64,000 nt of DNA from an uncultured Prevotellaceae bacterium. Its GTDB lineage: Bacteria; Bacteroidota; Bacteroidia; Bacteroidales; Muribaculaceae. Location: contig CAMVBJ010000008.1 in the NCBI GenBank assembly GCA_947165675.1, positions 1 to 64,000 of the forward strand, given 5' to 3'. The position numbers and the translations under genes are program-made. Position 1 is the first letter of the stretch, and each line of letters begins with the position of its first letter. This document shows, in pieces, positions 42,003 to 52,577 of this stretch. A model generated the notes under the pieces. That model was not told where the DNA came from, ran no database searches, and saw nothing but the letters and a program-made list of their open reading frames with translations.

Positions 42003-42887
42003 TTAGTCTTTACTGACTACCATGAGCAGGGCTACGCAGATAAAGAAATGAATGATCAGGTACCCGATGGAGAACAGGGCATTGGGACGTGCATCTGCAC
42101 CCAGCCCCACATCGTGAATAGCCTCGATGATGGGCGGGAATGACTCGACTCGATAGAGCGAATCGTTCAAGTACTGGGATGAATTATCCACCGCATTGAG
42201 GTACTGGTCATAATTCCCGCGATTATAGGCAAAGATGCGGCGATAGGTGTGGCACTGCTTGTCATAGTGATGGTCTGAAATCTTTTCCCGCAGTCGTGCC
42301 TGAGCATCGTTGTAGGCTTCTTCTACTTCATCACGGCTTTTCCATCTGGTTTTAAAATACTCTCGGTCATCGAAGGCCAGATACACGCCATGACTATCCA
42401 TGACCGGCGCAACAACAAGGGCTTTTAATCGCATCCGTCCGTGTCGCTCTCGGGAACTGCTCACATCATAGCCACGGCAATTCTCCATGACATCAATGTC
42501 CTGCTCACTCATGATATACTCGGCATCGCCGATACTTTCGCGAGTGATTCTCTCGCAGTGATAATAGGACGAGGTGGCCCTGTGGACATATTGATCAATG
42601 CATAGAAGCCCACAGGCAATACTCATGCCGAAAAAGAGATAGGCTACATAGCGATAGTTGTCTTTTTTAGGTATTGCACCGAACTGTTTTCTCAATAGGA
42701 AAACCGTCATCAACACCCACGCAATGCCGACATAGAATCTTGTTGAGTTCCATTGATACTTAAGGTCGGAACAATGCACACCCCAGCATAGCAGTGCGTA
42801 CAGGGCTACCGACAACAGCGAGCCCACCGTGACTGCAAGCACGCGTTGCCAACCCTGTGTTCTTTCATTTGACATCACCTCTTTCAC
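42003..42887 (-). CDS. membrane protein of unknown function
   Basis: 294 residues. Four hydrophobic segments are visible: LAVTVGSLLSVALYALLCWG (~18-37), FYVGIAWVLMTVFLL (~51-65), YVAYLFFGMSIACGLLCI (~80-97) and, at the C terminus, FSIGYLIIHFFICVALLMVV (~270-290). The polar middle of ~165 residues is rich in Tyr, Arg and Asp and probably faces one side as a soluble domain. I recognise no family. It is convergent with rodA and transcribed alone. A second ATG (MSNERTQ) may be the true start. Confidence 0.65.
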   Translation of the reverse strand: MKEVMSNERTQGWQRVLAVTVGSLLSVALYALLCWGVHCSDLKYQWNSTRFYVGIAWVLMTVFLLRKQFGAIPKKDNYRYVAYLFFGMSIACGLLCIDQYVHRATSSYYHCERITRESIGDAEYIMSEQDIDVMENCRGYDVSSSRERHGRMRLKALVVAPVMDSHGVYLAFDDREYFKTRWKSRDEVEEAYNDAQARLREKISDHHYDKQCHTYRRIFAYNRGNYDQYLNAVDNSSQYLNDSLYRVESFPPIIEAIHDVGLGADARPNALFSIGYLIIHFFICVALLMVVSKD

Positions 42888-42930
42888 TTGTCCTCCATCG
42901 TGAAAATATCACAACGATAATTACGCTATG

Positions 42931-42938
42931 CAAAACTA
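42931..42938 (-). promoter_or_regulatory. -7 box for the orphan membrane gene
   Basis: TAGTTTTG on the minus strand, 44 nt before the gene start. Confidence 0.45.
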
Positions 42939-43394
42939 CACCTTAAATAATTTATCACCAAATCTCTGGATAAAAAAGTAAAAGTCCGGCTCTCACGAGT
43001 GGGACTTTAAATTTTATGAATAGAATCTGTATAGAAAAGTGCAATATCTCCTTAATGCGACTGCAAAGAACGGATTTTTTTCTGAACCGCCAAAATTTTT
43101 AACAGGGAAATTGGCCCTATTTTTATGAAAAAATGCATATTTTACCACTTTAGGGTAGGCAAAACCTCTTGTTTACGGAAAAAACATATACAGAAATAGA
43201 CCTGAACTTCAAGCTGCATGGTAGTTTTTTTATTATCTCATGCTGTTCGCTCAAATTGTTTTCCTCCAAGATGTGGTATTCATGCAAGATGATTAATCAG
43301 CTTTTTCAAACGGTCACTTATACTATTGGAGAATGATTTATCGTTAATGTAATGTCAGTTGGCATTATTCTTGCCTCATTATTTATCAAAGAAG
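42939..43394. other. AT-rich gap between divergent genes
   Basis: About 450 bp without a credible ORF. A hairpin AAAGTCC (42981-42987)/GGACTTT (43002-43008) followed by TAAATTTTATG resembles an intrinsic terminator on the + strand, although no + gene precedes it. The rest shows no clear structure. Confidence 0.45.
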
Positions 43395-44714
43395 ATGCAA
43401 CGGCTGTTGAAGACATATTGCCAAAAGGCGAAAGAAGGTGTCGCCTCGGGAATGCTCAAAAATGTTTTGAACATTCCACACGGCTTGCACTACTGTTGCT
43501 TGACGATGCTGTGTGCCCTGTATGCCACGGGTACACTCGAAGCTGCACCCCAGTTGCCCCAGCCCGAAGCCACCCAAGTTCAAGAGGAAGAAGACTCGGT
43601 GCGTGTGAGCCTCGTCACGTTCTACCCTGGCAGTGAGCCACACAACATCTTTGGTCACAGCGAGATACGCGTGCAGCAAGGCTCCACTGACTTGTACTTT
43701 AACTATGGTGTGTTTGACTTTCAAGCACCTGGCTTCTTGTGGCGCTTTGTGCTTGGCGAGACCGACTACCTGTGTATGCCCATTCCACGGGCCTATGCCA
43801 CCGTGGGCATGGAGAACCGTCGCATGGTCGAGCAGGAACTCAACCTGCCTCAAGACCGAGCCATTGCCGTTCGCGATTTCCTGTGGAACAACGCTCAGCC
43901 CGAGAACCGCGAATATCGCTATAAATTCCTAAGCGACAACTGCTCTACCCGTCCCCGCGACATCATTGAGATGGCGGCAGGCGAAACCCTGCGATATCCC
44001 GATATGGGAGACAGAACTGTCACCTATCGTGACATCTTGTCATTCTATTGTCGCAATTATGCCTGGGAATCATTTGGCATTGATCTGGTATTAGGATGGG
44101 ACGTGGATACCTTGATTGACCAGCGTGCCATGATGTTTATCCCCATGCAACTCATGGATGCCATAGCAGGAGCCACAATCACTACCGACCGCGTCATACC
44201 ACTCGTCAAAGCGACGACCGTGCCCATCGACAAGAGCACCGAGGGCAACGTGCGGCCGCCCACGCCCTGGTATATCTCGCCCATAGCATTTGCCCTGCTG
44301 GTGCTGGTGCTCACACTGCTCGTGAGCGGTCGCGACTGGCATCGCCATGATGTGTCACGGTGGTTTGACAGCATCCTGTTCACCGCTGGCGGACTGGCGG
44401 GCTGCATCCTGTTTTTCCTCATCTGTTTCTCCACCCACGAGGCTACCTCACCCAATATCAACATCGTGTGGCTGCATCCGCTGTTGCTGTTGCTCGCCGT
44501 GTTACCATGGTTCAAGAAAACACGTCCTGTAGCACGCTGGCTGCATGCCATGAATGCGGTTATTGTGGCCCTGCTCATGATGGCATGGCCCTGGCAACCA
44601 CAAGTAGGCAATATCGCCTTTTTCCCGCTGATGACTGCGCTGGTGATGCGCTCAGCCATCAACGTGCTGCTGGGTGCACAGACGACCCGCGGCCCCACCT
44701 CCTCCAACCATTAA
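43395..44714 (+). CDS. DUF4105 membrane protein
   Basis: 439 residues from the ATG at 43395; the ATG at 43452 would give a cleaner signal sequence. The envelope-facing N-terminal half is a DUF4105/Lnb-N domain: FYPGSEPHNIFGHSEIRV, YFNYGVFDF, then NCSTRPRD with the conserved cysteine and arginines. It is followed by five or so transmembrane helices (~265-430). Bacteroidales carry this gene widely. The domain is suspected to be a cysteine-type hydrolase, but the function is not proven. It is 153 bp before secA, which has its own -7 box. Confidence 0.82.
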   Translation: MQRLLKTYCQKAKEGVASGMLKNVLNIPHGLHYCCLTMLCALYATGTLEAAPQLPQPEATQVQEEEDSVRVSLVTFYPGSEPHNIFGHSEIRVQQGSTDLYFNYGVFDFQAPGFLWRFVLGETDYLCMPIPRAYATVGMENRRMVEQELNLPQDRAIAVRDFLWNNAQPENREYRYKFLSDNCSTRPRDIIEMAAGETLRYPDMGDRTVTYRDILSFYCRNYAWESFGIDLVLGWDVDTLIDQRAMMFIPMQLMDAIAGATITTDRVIPLVKATTVPIDKSTEGNVRPPTPWYISPIAFALLVLVLTLLVSGRDWHRHDVSRWFDSILFTAGGLAGCILFFLICFSTHEATSPNINIVWLHPLLLLLAVLPWFKKTRPVARWLHAMNAVIVALLMMAWPWQPQVGNIAFFPLMTALVMRSAINVLLGAQTTRGPTSSNH

Positions 44715-44792
44715 CCCCGCGACAATCCGCCATTTTTCAACCTTGTGGGTGATTTATCCTTATATAATAGGTATTTATCAGCCAAAAAATTG

Positions 44793-44800
44793 TATCTTTG
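44793..44800 (+). promoter_or_regulatory. -7 box for secA
   Basis: TATCTTTG, 68 nt upstream of secA. Confidence 0.5.
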
Positions 44801-44867
44801 CGGGTTAGATTACATTATCACTGTTCGAAAAAACTAAACAAAACATAACTACAACAACAAACCAAAA

Positions 44868-47800
44868 ATGGGACTTAGTGACATTTTGAAATCCTTGTTT
44901 GGCAATAAGTCAACCCGTGACCTGAAGAAGATCACGCCTATTGTCAATCAAATCAAATCAATTTATCCCGAGATCGACGAACTGGACATCGACAGTCTGC
45001 GACAACGCACTGCCGACATCCGCAAGTATCTCAACGAATCGGTACAAGACAAGCGCAACGAGATTGACCGCATCAAGGCCGAAATCGAGACCCTCGACTA
45101 CGAGGAGCGTGAACCACTATGGAAGAAAGTCGATGATATCCAGAAGGAGATCCTCGACGTTCTCGAGGACAAACTCAACGAGGTGCTGCCCACCGTGTTC
45201 GCCATTGTGAAATCTACCGCTCGCCGTTTTGCCCAGAACGAAACCATTACCGTGACCGCCACCCAACTCGACCGTGACTTGGCTGCGCAGGGCAAGGACT
45301 TTGTCAGCATCGATGGCGACAAGGCCATCTGGAAGAATCACTGGATGGCTGGAGGCAACGAGATCACATGGGACATGGTACACTATGATGTACAGCTCAT
45401 CGGTGGTATCGTTTTACATCAGGGCAAGATTGCCGAGATGGCAACTGGTGAAGGTAAGACCCTGGTGGCTACCCTGCCCGTATTCCTCAATGGCTTGACC
45501 GGCAATGGTGTTCATGTAGTGACAGTCAACGACTACCTGGCCAAGCGCGATAGTGAGTGGATGGGTCCGCTATACATGTTCCACGGCATGACCGTCGCCT
45601 GTATCGACAAGACCGAGCCCAACTCCCCCCAGCGCCGTGCCGCCTACAACTGCGATATCACCTTCGGTACCAACAGTGAGTTCGGTTTCGATTACCTGCG
45701 TGATAACATGGCGATGCGCCCCGAGGACATGGTGCAGCGTCCCCACAACTATGCCATCGTCGATGAGGTCGATAGCGTCTTGATTGACGATGCCCGTACC
45801 CCGTTGATTATCTCTGGTCCCGTACCCAAGGGTGAAGACCAGATGTTTAACGACTTCAAGCCCAATGTGGAGCGCGTTTATAACGCCCAGCGCCAACTCG
45901 TGACCGGCTTACTCGCCGACGCCAAGAAGATGATGGCCAGCGACGACCAGGACACCGTCAAAGAAGGTACCCTGCGACTCTTCAGAGCCTTCAAGGGTCT
46001 GCCTAAATACAAGCCCTTGATTAAGTACTTGAGCGAAGAGGGTGTCAAGAACGCCATGCTCAAGACTGAAGCCTTCTACATGCAAGATAACAATCGCGAG
46101 ATGCCCACTGTTACTGATCCCCTATACTTCATCATCGACGAGAAGAACAACACCGTCGAAATGACCGACAAGGGTATCGACGTACTCACCAAGGGCACCG
46201 ACGATCCTGAATTCTTTATCCTGCCTGACATTGCCGCACAATTGTCGGCAGTGACCAACGAACCCCTCACCGATGAGGAGAAAACCCACAAGAAGGACGA
46301 ACTGCTCGCCAACTATTCGGTCAAGGCCGAGCGCGTGCACACCGTCACTCAGCTATTGAAGGCCTACACCCTGTTCAACCGCGACGACGAGTACATCGTT
46401 GATGCCGAGGGCAAGGTAAAGATTGTTGATGAGCAGACTGGTCGTGTGATGGAAGGCCGTCGATACAGCGATGGTCTGCATCAGGCCATTGAAGCCAAGG
46501 AAGGTGTGAACGTCGAGGCTGCAACCCAGACGTTTGCCACCATCACATTGCAGAACTACTTCCGCATGTACCACAAGTTGTCGGGTATGACAGGTACTGC
46601 TGAGACCGAGGCTGGTGAGTTCTGGGACATCTACAAGCTGGATGTCGTGACCATTCCCACCAACCGTCCCGTGATCCGCAAGGATATGGCCGACCGCGTT
46701 TACAAAACTCAGAAAGAGAAATTCAACGCTGTTATTGCCGAGATTGAGGCTATGCGAAATTCTGGTCGCCCCACTCTGGTGGGTACCACGAGTGTTGAGA
46801 TCAGTGAGCAGTTGAGTCGTATGCTCAGTATGCGGCACATTCCTCACAACGTCCTCAACGCCAAGCTGCATCAGAAGGAGGCCGACATTGTTGCCCAGGC
46901 GGGTCAATCCATCGACGGCAAGGGTGTCGTGACCATCGCCACCAACATGGCCGGTCGTGGTACCGATATCAAGCTGTCGCCGGCCGTTAAGGAGGCTGGT
47001 GGTCTTGCCATCATCGGTACCGAGCGCCACGAGTCACGTCGTGTTGACCGCCAGTTGCGTGGTCGTGCCGGTCGTCAGGGAGACCCAGGTTCCTCGGTAT
47101 TCTTCGTCTCATTTGAAGATAAGCTGATGCGACTGTTCGCCAGCGAGAGTGTTGTCAAGACGCTCGACCGTCTGGGACTCAAGGATGGTGAGGCTATCGA
47201 GAGTAACATGGTGACCAAGAGCATTGAGAACGCTCAGAAGCGCGTCGAGGAGAACAACTTCGGTATCCGTAAGCACTTGCTCGAGTATGACGACGTGATG
47301 AATGCCCAACGCAAGGTGATTTACACCCGCCGTCACCATGCCCTCATCGGTGAGCGCATCGGTCTGGATATCATTAATACCCTGTATGATAGTGTGGAGG
47401 ATGTCGTAGAACGCTTTGGCGCCGACGACTTCGAGGACTTCAAGATGCAGGTACTCAAGACCTATGCCATTGAGACTCCGTTTGAGGAAGAGGAATATCG
47501 CCGCATGGATGACAGCAAGAAGCAAGAAATCCTGTATGATGCTGTACTCAAGGCCTTCAACCGCAAGATGGACCGCTTGAGCGAGGTAGCTGATCCCATT
47601 ATCCAACAGATTGTCGCCGACCAGCAGGCCAACGGCATGGAACCTCAAGGTCTCATACGCGTGCCCATTACCGATGGCAAGCGTGCCTTTGGCATCGTTA
47701 TCGACATCAAGGAGGCCGCTGAAACCCACTGCAAGTCGTTAACCAAGGCTTGGCAAAAGGCCGTCATGCTGCTCACCATCGATGAGAACTGGAAGGAGCA

Positions 47801-48203
47801 CCTGCGTGAGATGGACCAGTTGCGCCAGAGTGTGCAGAACGCCAGCTACGAACAGAAGGACCCGCTCGTGATCTACAAAACCGAGGCGTTCAACATGTTC
47901 AAGCAGATGGTCGGCATCATGAATGGCAAGTCCATCGCCGTGCTCATGCGTGGTCAAATACCCGAAGCGCCACCCCAACAGAACGTCCAGGAGCGTGAAC
48001 CCCAACCACGCCAGCAGCGCTACAGTGAGAACCGTGGTGGAGAACCCGATCCCACGCGCCCCGATGCAGCCCCGGTCGGCCCGCGCCCACAAGGTCCCGT
48101 TGGTCCCATCCGCAACGAGGGTCCCAAGATTGGCCGCAACGATCCATGCCCCTGCGGTAGTGGAAAGAAGTACAAGAACTGCCATGGTCGTGGTCTGGTT
48201 TAA
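44868..48203 (+). CDS. secA: preprotein translocase ATPase SecA
   Basis: 1111 residues, typical of the enlarged SecA of Bacteroidota. It drives secretory proteins through SecYEG. Walker A is in [14 protein letters not shown] near residue 193 and Walker B in [20 protein letters not shown] near 300. The helicase motif NMAGRGTDI lies near 695, followed by [25 protein letters not shown] sequence. The C-terminal zinc-binding tail is [14 protein letters not shown] near 1093. An insertion of about 100 residues after the DEAD region (~315-430) is characteristic of the phylum. It ends at a perfect bidirectional terminator. Confidence 0.97.
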   Translation: MGLSDILKSLFGNKSTRDLKKITPIVNQIKSIYPEIDELDIDSLRQRTADIRKYLNESVQDKRNEIDRIKAEIETLDYEEREPLWKKVDDIQKEILDVLEDKLNEVLPTVFAIVKSTARRFAQNETITVTATQLDRDLAAQGKDFVSIDGDKAIWKNHWMAGGNEITWDMVHYDVQLIGGIVLHQGKIAEMATGEGKTLVATLPVFLNGLTGNGVHVVTVNDYLAKRDSEWMGPLYMFHGMTVACIDKTEPNSPQRRAAYNCDITFGTNSEFGFDYLRDNMAMRPEDMVQRPHNYAIVDEVDSVLIDDARTPLIISGPVPKGEDQMFNDFKPNVERVYNAQRQLVTGLLADAKKMMASDDQDTVKEGTLRLFRAFKGLPKYKPLIKYLSEEGVKNAMLKTEAFYMQDNNREMPTVTDPLYFIIDEKNNTVEMTDKGIDVLTKGTDDPEFFILPDIAAQLSAVTNEPLTDEEKTHKKDELLANYSVKAERVHTVTQLLKAYTLFNRDDEYIVDAEGKVKIVDEQTGRVMEGRRYSDGLHQAIEAKEGVNVEAATQTFATITLQNYFRMYHKLSGMTGTAETEAGEFWDIYKLDVVTIPTNRPVIRKDMADRVYKTQKEKFNAVIAEIEAMRNSGRPTLVGTTSVEISEQLSRMLSMRHIPHNVLNAKLHQKEADIVAQAGQSIDGKGVVTIATNMAGRGTDIKLSPAVKEAGGLAIIGTERHESRRVDRQLRGRAGRQGDPGSSVFFVSFEDKLMRLFASESVVKTLDRLGLKDGEAIESNMVTKSIENAQKRVEENNFGIRKHLLEYDDVMNAQRKVIYTRRHHALIGERIGLDIINTLYDSVEDVVERFGADDFEDFKMQVLKTYAIETPFEEEEYRRMDDSKKQEILYDAVLKAFNRKMDRLSEVADPIIQQIVADQQANGMEPQGLIRVPITDGKRAFGIVIDIKEAAETHCKSLTKAWQKAVMLLTIDENWKEHLREMDQLRQSVQNASYEQKDPLVIYKTEAFNMFKQMVGIMNGKSIAVLMRGQIPEAPPQQNVQEREPQPRQQRYSENRGGEPDPTRPDAAPVGPRPQGPVGPIRNEGPKIGRNDPCPCGSGKKYKNCHGRGLV

Positions 48204-48226
48204 TACCGATCCACTGGCAATCAATT

Positions 48227-48278
48227 AATAAACAGAGTGCACGTTAGCCTCAAACGGTTGACGTGCACTCTGTTTATT
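48227..48278. terminator. bidirectional terminator between secA and the DUF3843 gene
   Basis: AATAAACAGAGTGCACGT (48227-48244) is perfectly complementary to 48261-48278, with a 16-nt loop. The A/T-rich ends give a U-rich tail in both directions. Confidence 0.8.
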
Positions 48279-48298
48279 CTTGTCACTTTGTTTCTTCA

Positions 48299-49045
48299 CT
48301 ATGGTAATGTATCGTCAATGATGAGTCGCAACCACTGGGCAGTGGTCAATGGAATGGGACCTGCTGGCTCGGTGGACATCAAGTGCTCATTAAGTGCCAG
48401 CAACATGGGCCGGGCGTCGCTCTCACCAGCTTCAATGATGATTTCATGAGCCTGAGGCATAGCACGATCCATCACCGCCTGGGACGATGGACGCAACAGG
48501 AAACTGCGCCAATAGAGCCAATAGGCGTAATCATAGATGCGTTGTGCATCCTGAGGATTGTCCAGATCGACATCACTGGCGATACAGAACTGCCGTGGCA
48601 CGGGAGCATCCTCATATTCCTCGTCAAGCAGCATGTGGAAGGCTACCGCCAGCGCCTCAAGTTCCTTGTCGTGAGGATCGAGAACATCCACTCCCGACTC
48701 GCCTGCAACAGTCCACCAGATGACATAGCGCACATCATCACAATTGAGCTCATAATCAATGTAGGACTCCCCCCTGCCGTAGTGGGGCAACGGTGAGCCA
48801 TGAAGCTGGTTGTGCAACCGAGTGAACGACCGCCACAAGCCACCATCGGCTACCACGTCCTGGTAATACCCTGTCACCGCCAGCACCACATCACGGCGCA
48901 CGCTATCGGCCAGCCCACGCAGCCACGGTGACTCATCCCATAACTTAGCGAGCCTAAGTGCTATCCACAAATAAAACTGATCGGTTTCGGCCACGTGCGG
49001 GTTACCCGGTTGCCGCTCCATGTAATCCTTAACACTGATTTCCAT
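48299..49045 (-). CDS. DUF3843 family protein
   Basis: 248 residues, soluble, acidic. The opening (VKDYMERQPGNPHVAETDQFYLWIALRLAKL) and VVLAVTGYYQDVVADGGLWRSFTRLHNQLHGSPLPHY fit the Bacteroidales DUF3843 family. Its function is unknown. It is convergent with secA and lies next to tRNA-Thr. No signal peptide or membrane segment is seen. Confidence 0.75.
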   Translation of the reverse strand: MEISVKDYMERQPGNPHVAETDQFYLWIALRLAKLWDESPWLRGLADSVRRDVVLAVTGYYQDVVADGGLWRSFTRLHNQLHGSPLPHYGRGESYIDYELNCDDVRYVIWWTVAGESGVDVLDPHDKELEALAVAFHMLLDEEYEDAPVPRQFCIASDVDLDNPQDAQRIYDYAYWLYWRSFLLRPSSQAVMDRAMPQAHEIIIEAGESDARPMLLALNEHLMSTEPAGPIPLTTAQWLRLIIDDTLP

Positions 49046-49100
49046 CTTGACATCATTTTTCTATTAAAAAACGGGAAAACGATTTTGTTTTCCCGTCTGG

Positions 49101-49173
49101 AGCCGCGAGCGGGACTCGAACCCGCGACCTTTTCGTTACGAATGAAATGCTCTACCGACTGAGCTATTGCGGC
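49101..49173 (-). tRNA. tRNA-Thr (anticodon CGT)
   Basis: On the minus strand: acceptor 5' end GCCGCAA, a D arm GCTCAGTCGGTAGAGC, anticodon loop TTCGTAA giving CGT (Thr, codon ACG), and a T arm GCGGG-TTCGAGT-CCCGC. An encoded CCA lies at 49100-49098. Two A.C oppositions are seen, at acceptor pair 6-67 and anticodon-stem pair 31-39. Confidence 0.92.
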
Positions 49174-49205
49174 TTGGTGCACTGCGATGTTTTGCAATGC
49201 GGGTG

Positions 49206-49237
49206 CAAAGGTAACACAAATTTTCTAATCCAGCAAG
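49206..49237 (-). promoter_or_regulatory. promoter of tRNA-Thr
   Basis: Minus strand: CTTG (49237-49234), a 20-nt spacer and TACCTTTG (49213-49206), about 33 nt before the tRNA. Confidence 0.6.
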
Positions 49238-49239
49238 AA

Positions 49240-50661
49240 TTAATTGACAATTTGTGAACTATAGGCTATTCTTATCTTGGCCTTATCGAGCAACAAGTTG
49301 ACTATCGCTGGACGGGATACCAAGGGCGAAATCTTGGTCACAACCGAAGTCGAGGCTGAACTATAGTAATAGGAGGAATAGGATGTTGGATAGGTATAGG
49401 TTGTCACGTCAACAGGAGTGATCGTGAAGTCCATATCCTCGGCAGCGGCGATACCGCCTTTATTGTTGATGATGTCAAGAATATAGGAGCGCAGACCCGA
49501 GAAGGTGTACTTCTTGCTGGCAGCGTCATAGACGGCGTAGAACGAATCCTTGTTGTTGACCAAGCTGTCACCGTTGATAAACTGATCCTTCTTGGACGTC
49601 TTGACCATGAGCAGATAGCCAGGGGGCTGAATGTTGTATTGCGTCTCGGGTACAGAGACAGGGAGCTCCAGTGATAAGGTATTGATAATTGCCTGGTTAT
49701 CGCCTATATTTTGCTCATACCTATCGATGATTTCCTGAATGGGGAAATGCACCTGTACCTCATATCCAGCCGGTGCCACGATGAGCGCCTGACCCGCTTC
49801 CACCATCGAGGTCAACTCATCGTCGATGTTAAAGCGGATGATGTTGTTGGAGATAATTTCGGGAGTTGATGCCAAATAGGACTGGCAACGTGCCGAGTCC
49901 ACTTCGGTAGTATCATTCAACACTACATGCTTGTGGTAATATACGTCAAACTGGGTTGCCTTGATGTTGATCACATGGCCACTACCATAACTGTTGGTGA
50001 TATAAATGCCAGGGAAGAGATCGGCAAACGTATTGGGATTGGAGAACTTGTCAGGGTTACTCCGGTAAGCATTAAACAGATTCTGCCCCAACTCGATAGG
50101 CATGGGTACTGATATCACACGCACAGTATCCACCTCACGGGTACCAGAGACATAGGATTCAGCAATCTCAACCCAACCCGACATTGGGGAATAGGGTTCA
50201 GAGGCCAACAATTCGTCTGAGTCATAATAATCAGTGGGATCAAAATCACTATAGATGGGGGTGGGCAATGCCTTGTTAAGGGCATAGACATTGAGACGCA
50301 TCGGTGCCAACTCATCACCAGTAAAACCACTGCGGTAAGGTATGCGCAGCTTCAATCGACACGAGTCGATTGAGGCGGCAGTAATACCTGTCGTGTCAAT
50401 ATTCATCGCGGGCATCCACATGGTCACTGCCGAAGCTGTGAGCGAGCCATATCCATCAGAATTGAGCGAGCCCAGCATCTTGGTACTGGTGCGCATCTGG
50501 ACACGGTCATTGCGGACTGAATGCCCAGTAATGACAAACGAAGAATCCTCGATAATCGACGAAACACTATCGGTGATCGACACTCCTATTGTCTCGTCGG
50601 TGCATGAGTACAAGCTAAGCAGCGCAGCTACCGCCAATACCACATAGAAGAATTTATTCAT
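49240..50661 (-). CDS. DUF4270 family lipoprotein
   Basis: 473 residues. The lipoprotein signal MNKFFYVVLAVAALLSLYSC places the lipidated cysteine at residue 20. The remainder fits DUF4270, a Bacteroidota family of beta-rich exported lipoproteins: early TDETIGVSITD..., a SSFVITGHSVRNDRV segment, and PIQEIIDRYEQN and YLLMV strands further on. In this order DUF4270 genes lie beside a truncated starch synthase gene, as here (78 bp upstream, probably one operon). Function unknown. Confidence 0.85.
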   Translation of the reverse strand: MNKFFYVVLAVAALLSLYSCTDETIGVSITDSVSSIIEDSSFVITGHSVRNDRVQMRTSTKMLGSLNSDGYGSLTASAVTMWMPAMNIDTTGITAASIDSCRLKLRIPYRSGFTGDELAPMRLNVYALNKALPTPIYSDFDPTDYYDSDELLASEPYSPMSGWVEIAESYVSGTREVDTVRVISVPMPIELGQNLFNAYRSNPDKFSNPNTFADLFPGIYITNSYGSGHVINIKATQFDVYYHKHVVLNDTTEVDSARCQSYLASTPEIISNNIIRFNIDDELTSMVEAGQALIVAPAGYEVQVHFPIQEIIDRYEQNIGDNQAIINTLSLELPVSVPETQYNIQPPGYLLMVKTSKKDQFINGDSLVNNKDSFYAVYDAASKKYTFSGLRSYILDIINNKGGIAAAEDMDFTITPVDVTTYTYPTSYSSYYYSSASTSVVTKISPLVSRPAIVNLLLDKAKIRIAYSSQIVN

Positions 50662-50739
50662 ATTCTCGAAATGATAAAGTCGTTATATTTAAGAATATAG
50701 AAATAGAACGGTCAGTAAAATGTAACCCTGGGCAGTCAT

Positions 50740-51540
50740 TTACAGCGAGGCGTAAAAATCCCTTACCCTCAAGACATCATCATCGTCATCGACAAACTCG
50801 AGCTTGGGCAGGTCATGAGCGGCCTCAAGGATGGTTTCGCTCACCCCAGTTTCACACTGGATAACAGCATCGCTATACTTGAGCGACAAAGCCATCAGCT
50901 CATCAATGCCTAACTCCTTACCTGCAATGGGCTTGAGGGCATTCTTGGGAATACCGTCCATGTGCATTTTCTCGCTCAAACGAGCATCCAGTGGAGCAGG
51001 CAACTGGTCATTAAACAGGGCCGTAACAATCTTGGCGTCACGGAATGACGGGTCGTCACCATAGAGCGTGCGGATGTAAACAGGCGCCAAAGCCGAGATC
51101 CAGCCTGTGCACTGGATAATATCAGGAACCCAACGCATCTTGCGAATCGACTCGATGACGGCACGGACAAAGAACATGCTGCGTTCATCATTGTCCTGTG
51201 TCGAGCAGTTCATCTCCAGTTCATCAATGCGGTTGCTGGCAAAATAGTCCTCATTATAAATGAAATAAACCTGAAAATGGGCCTGTTGCAACGTTGCAAC
51301 CTTGATAATCAGCGGGTGGTCGGTGTCATCTATGATCACATTCATACCCGACAGTCGGATCATCTCATGCAGTTGGTTGCTGCGCTCGGCTATCATACCA
51401 TACTTGGGCATGAAAGTACGCTCCTCGATTCCTTGTTCTTTAATACCTTGAGGCAGTATCCTGCCTATCTGGGACAAACGGCGCTCGGGTACGTATGGAG
51501 CAATCTCCTGTGATATGAATAAGACTTTCTTTACATCCAT
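50740..51540 (-). CDS. glycogen/starch synthase N-terminal-domain protein (GT5-like, short)
   Basis: 266 residues, about half the length of a complete glycogen synthase. It matches only the N-terminal Rossmann domain: VLFISQEIAPYVPE, ERTFMPKYGMI, and PDIIQCTGWISALAPVYIRTLYG. The C-terminal domain with the glucosyl-transfer EX7E motif is absent, so it probably cannot work alone as a synthase. Short forms like this are common in Bacteroidales next to DUF4270 genes, so this is not a local truncation. Catalytic ability is uncertain. Confidence 0.8.
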   Translation of the reverse strand: MDVKKVLFISQEIAPYVPERRLSQIGRILPQGIKEQGIEERTFMPKYGMIAERSNQLHEMIRLSGMNVIIDDTDHPLIIKVATLQQAHFQVYFIYNEDYFASNRIDELEMNCSTQDNDERSMFFVRAVIESIRKMRWVPDIIQCTGWISALAPVYIRTLYGDDPSFRDAKIVTALFNDQLPAPLDARLSEKMHMDGIPKNALKPIAGKELGIDELMALSLKYSDAVIQCETGVSETILEAAHDLPKLEFVDDDDDVLRVRDFYASL

Positions 51541-51565
51541 GTTTTCTTCTTTATATTTTATAATG

Positions 51566-51573
51566 CAAAGTTA
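51566..51573 (-). promoter_or_regulatory. -7 box for the starch synthase-like/DUF4270 operon
   Basis: TAACTTTG on the minus strand, 26 nt before the start. Confidence 0.55.
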
Positions 51574-51784
51574 GTGATTTTTTTTCATTTTCAAGACATT
51601 TTCGACGATACCGCAGGTCATTTTTAAGTAAAAAACACCCCTTTTTAACATCTTCTAATCATTTTAGGCCACCACAGTCCCCAATTCCTGACTCAAAAAA
51701 AATAGAGGAGCACTTCCTTCAAACAGGAAATACCCCCCTCTTTCAAAACACACACACGATTAATTTTTTTTCATCTCCAGGGTC

Positions 51785-52243
51785 TTACTTGTCCTTACAG
51801 CAGCAGCCACCATCATGCCTGGGCGCTCGCTTGCCATCTTGACGGCCATCATGGCGATTGCCGTGACCCTGATGACCTTGTTTTTTCTTCATCTGGGCAA
51901 ACTTAGCTGCCTGCTCGGGCGTCAACAGTGATTCGACCTTGGCATCGGTAGCTTCGCGCTGAGCCTGCATCTGCTGACGTTTAGCCTGCATGATTGACTC
52001 ATCAGGTTTCTCACCCTTGTCCTTGCGTGCCGCCCGGTCCTTTTTCATCGCCTCCATCTCCTCGCTGTAGATCTTTGTGATTTCAGCTTTTTGTTCGGCG
52101 CTCAGGCTCAATGCCTTGTCCAAGCGTTCAACACGTTGTTCCACCATTCGCTGCGGGTCCATGTCATGACGGCGCGGCGGCTGTGCGTTTGTCACCAGTG
52201 TGCCCATCAGGGCAACAACCAACATTAAAACAATCTTTTTCAT
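51785..52243 (-). CDS. DUF4890/Spy-like periplasmic protein
   Basis: 152 residues. A signal peptide (MKKIVLMLVVALMGTLVTNAQ) is followed by a helical, Arg/Glu/Gln-rich body (~30-115: RVERLDKALSLSAEQKAEITKIY, LLTPEQAAKFAQMKKK). The body resembles CpxP/Spy-type chaperones and fits DUF4890. The C-terminal ~30 residues are rich in His, Gly and Arg and end in GGCCCKDK, a possible metal-binding tail. It is likely a stress-related periplasmic protein; this is inferred. Confidence 0.75.
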   Translation of the reverse strand: MKKIVLMLVVALMGTLVTNAQPPRRHDMDPQRMVEQRVERLDKALSLSAEQKAEITKIYSEEMEAMKKDRAARKDKGEKPDESIMQAKRQQMQAQREATDAKVESLLTPEQAAKFAQMKKKQGHQGHGNRHDGRQDGKRAPRHDGGCCCKDK

Positions 52244-52577
52244 TTCAAGTAGTGTTTTGAAAATTAATAGCAGTAACTACAAGTGTCACATCAACACTCG
52301 ATTACGCTACAAAGGAAATGATAAAAATCCAATAAAAAAAACACGATTCAGCCACTTTGTGACCAATAGGCTAATCTCCTTGACAAATCACCGAAAAATC
52401 AAGACCAATCACCATACCCCTAACTGTGAACCAAGCCCGATCCCAACAAGACAAAGACCCCCATTGTCTAAAATTATTGTCAAGAAATCTAAAAAAATGT
52501 ATCAAAGCTATACAACTAATAGAAAAACAATGTATATTTGCATTTCAAGTCGGTGACAAGGATAAAAAAGATTGCTA
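52244..52577. other. gap between divergent genes
   Basis: AT-rich, no credible ORF. A TATATTTG -7 box at 52533-52540 probably starts the nagA transcript. No structured element is evident. Confidence 0.5.
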
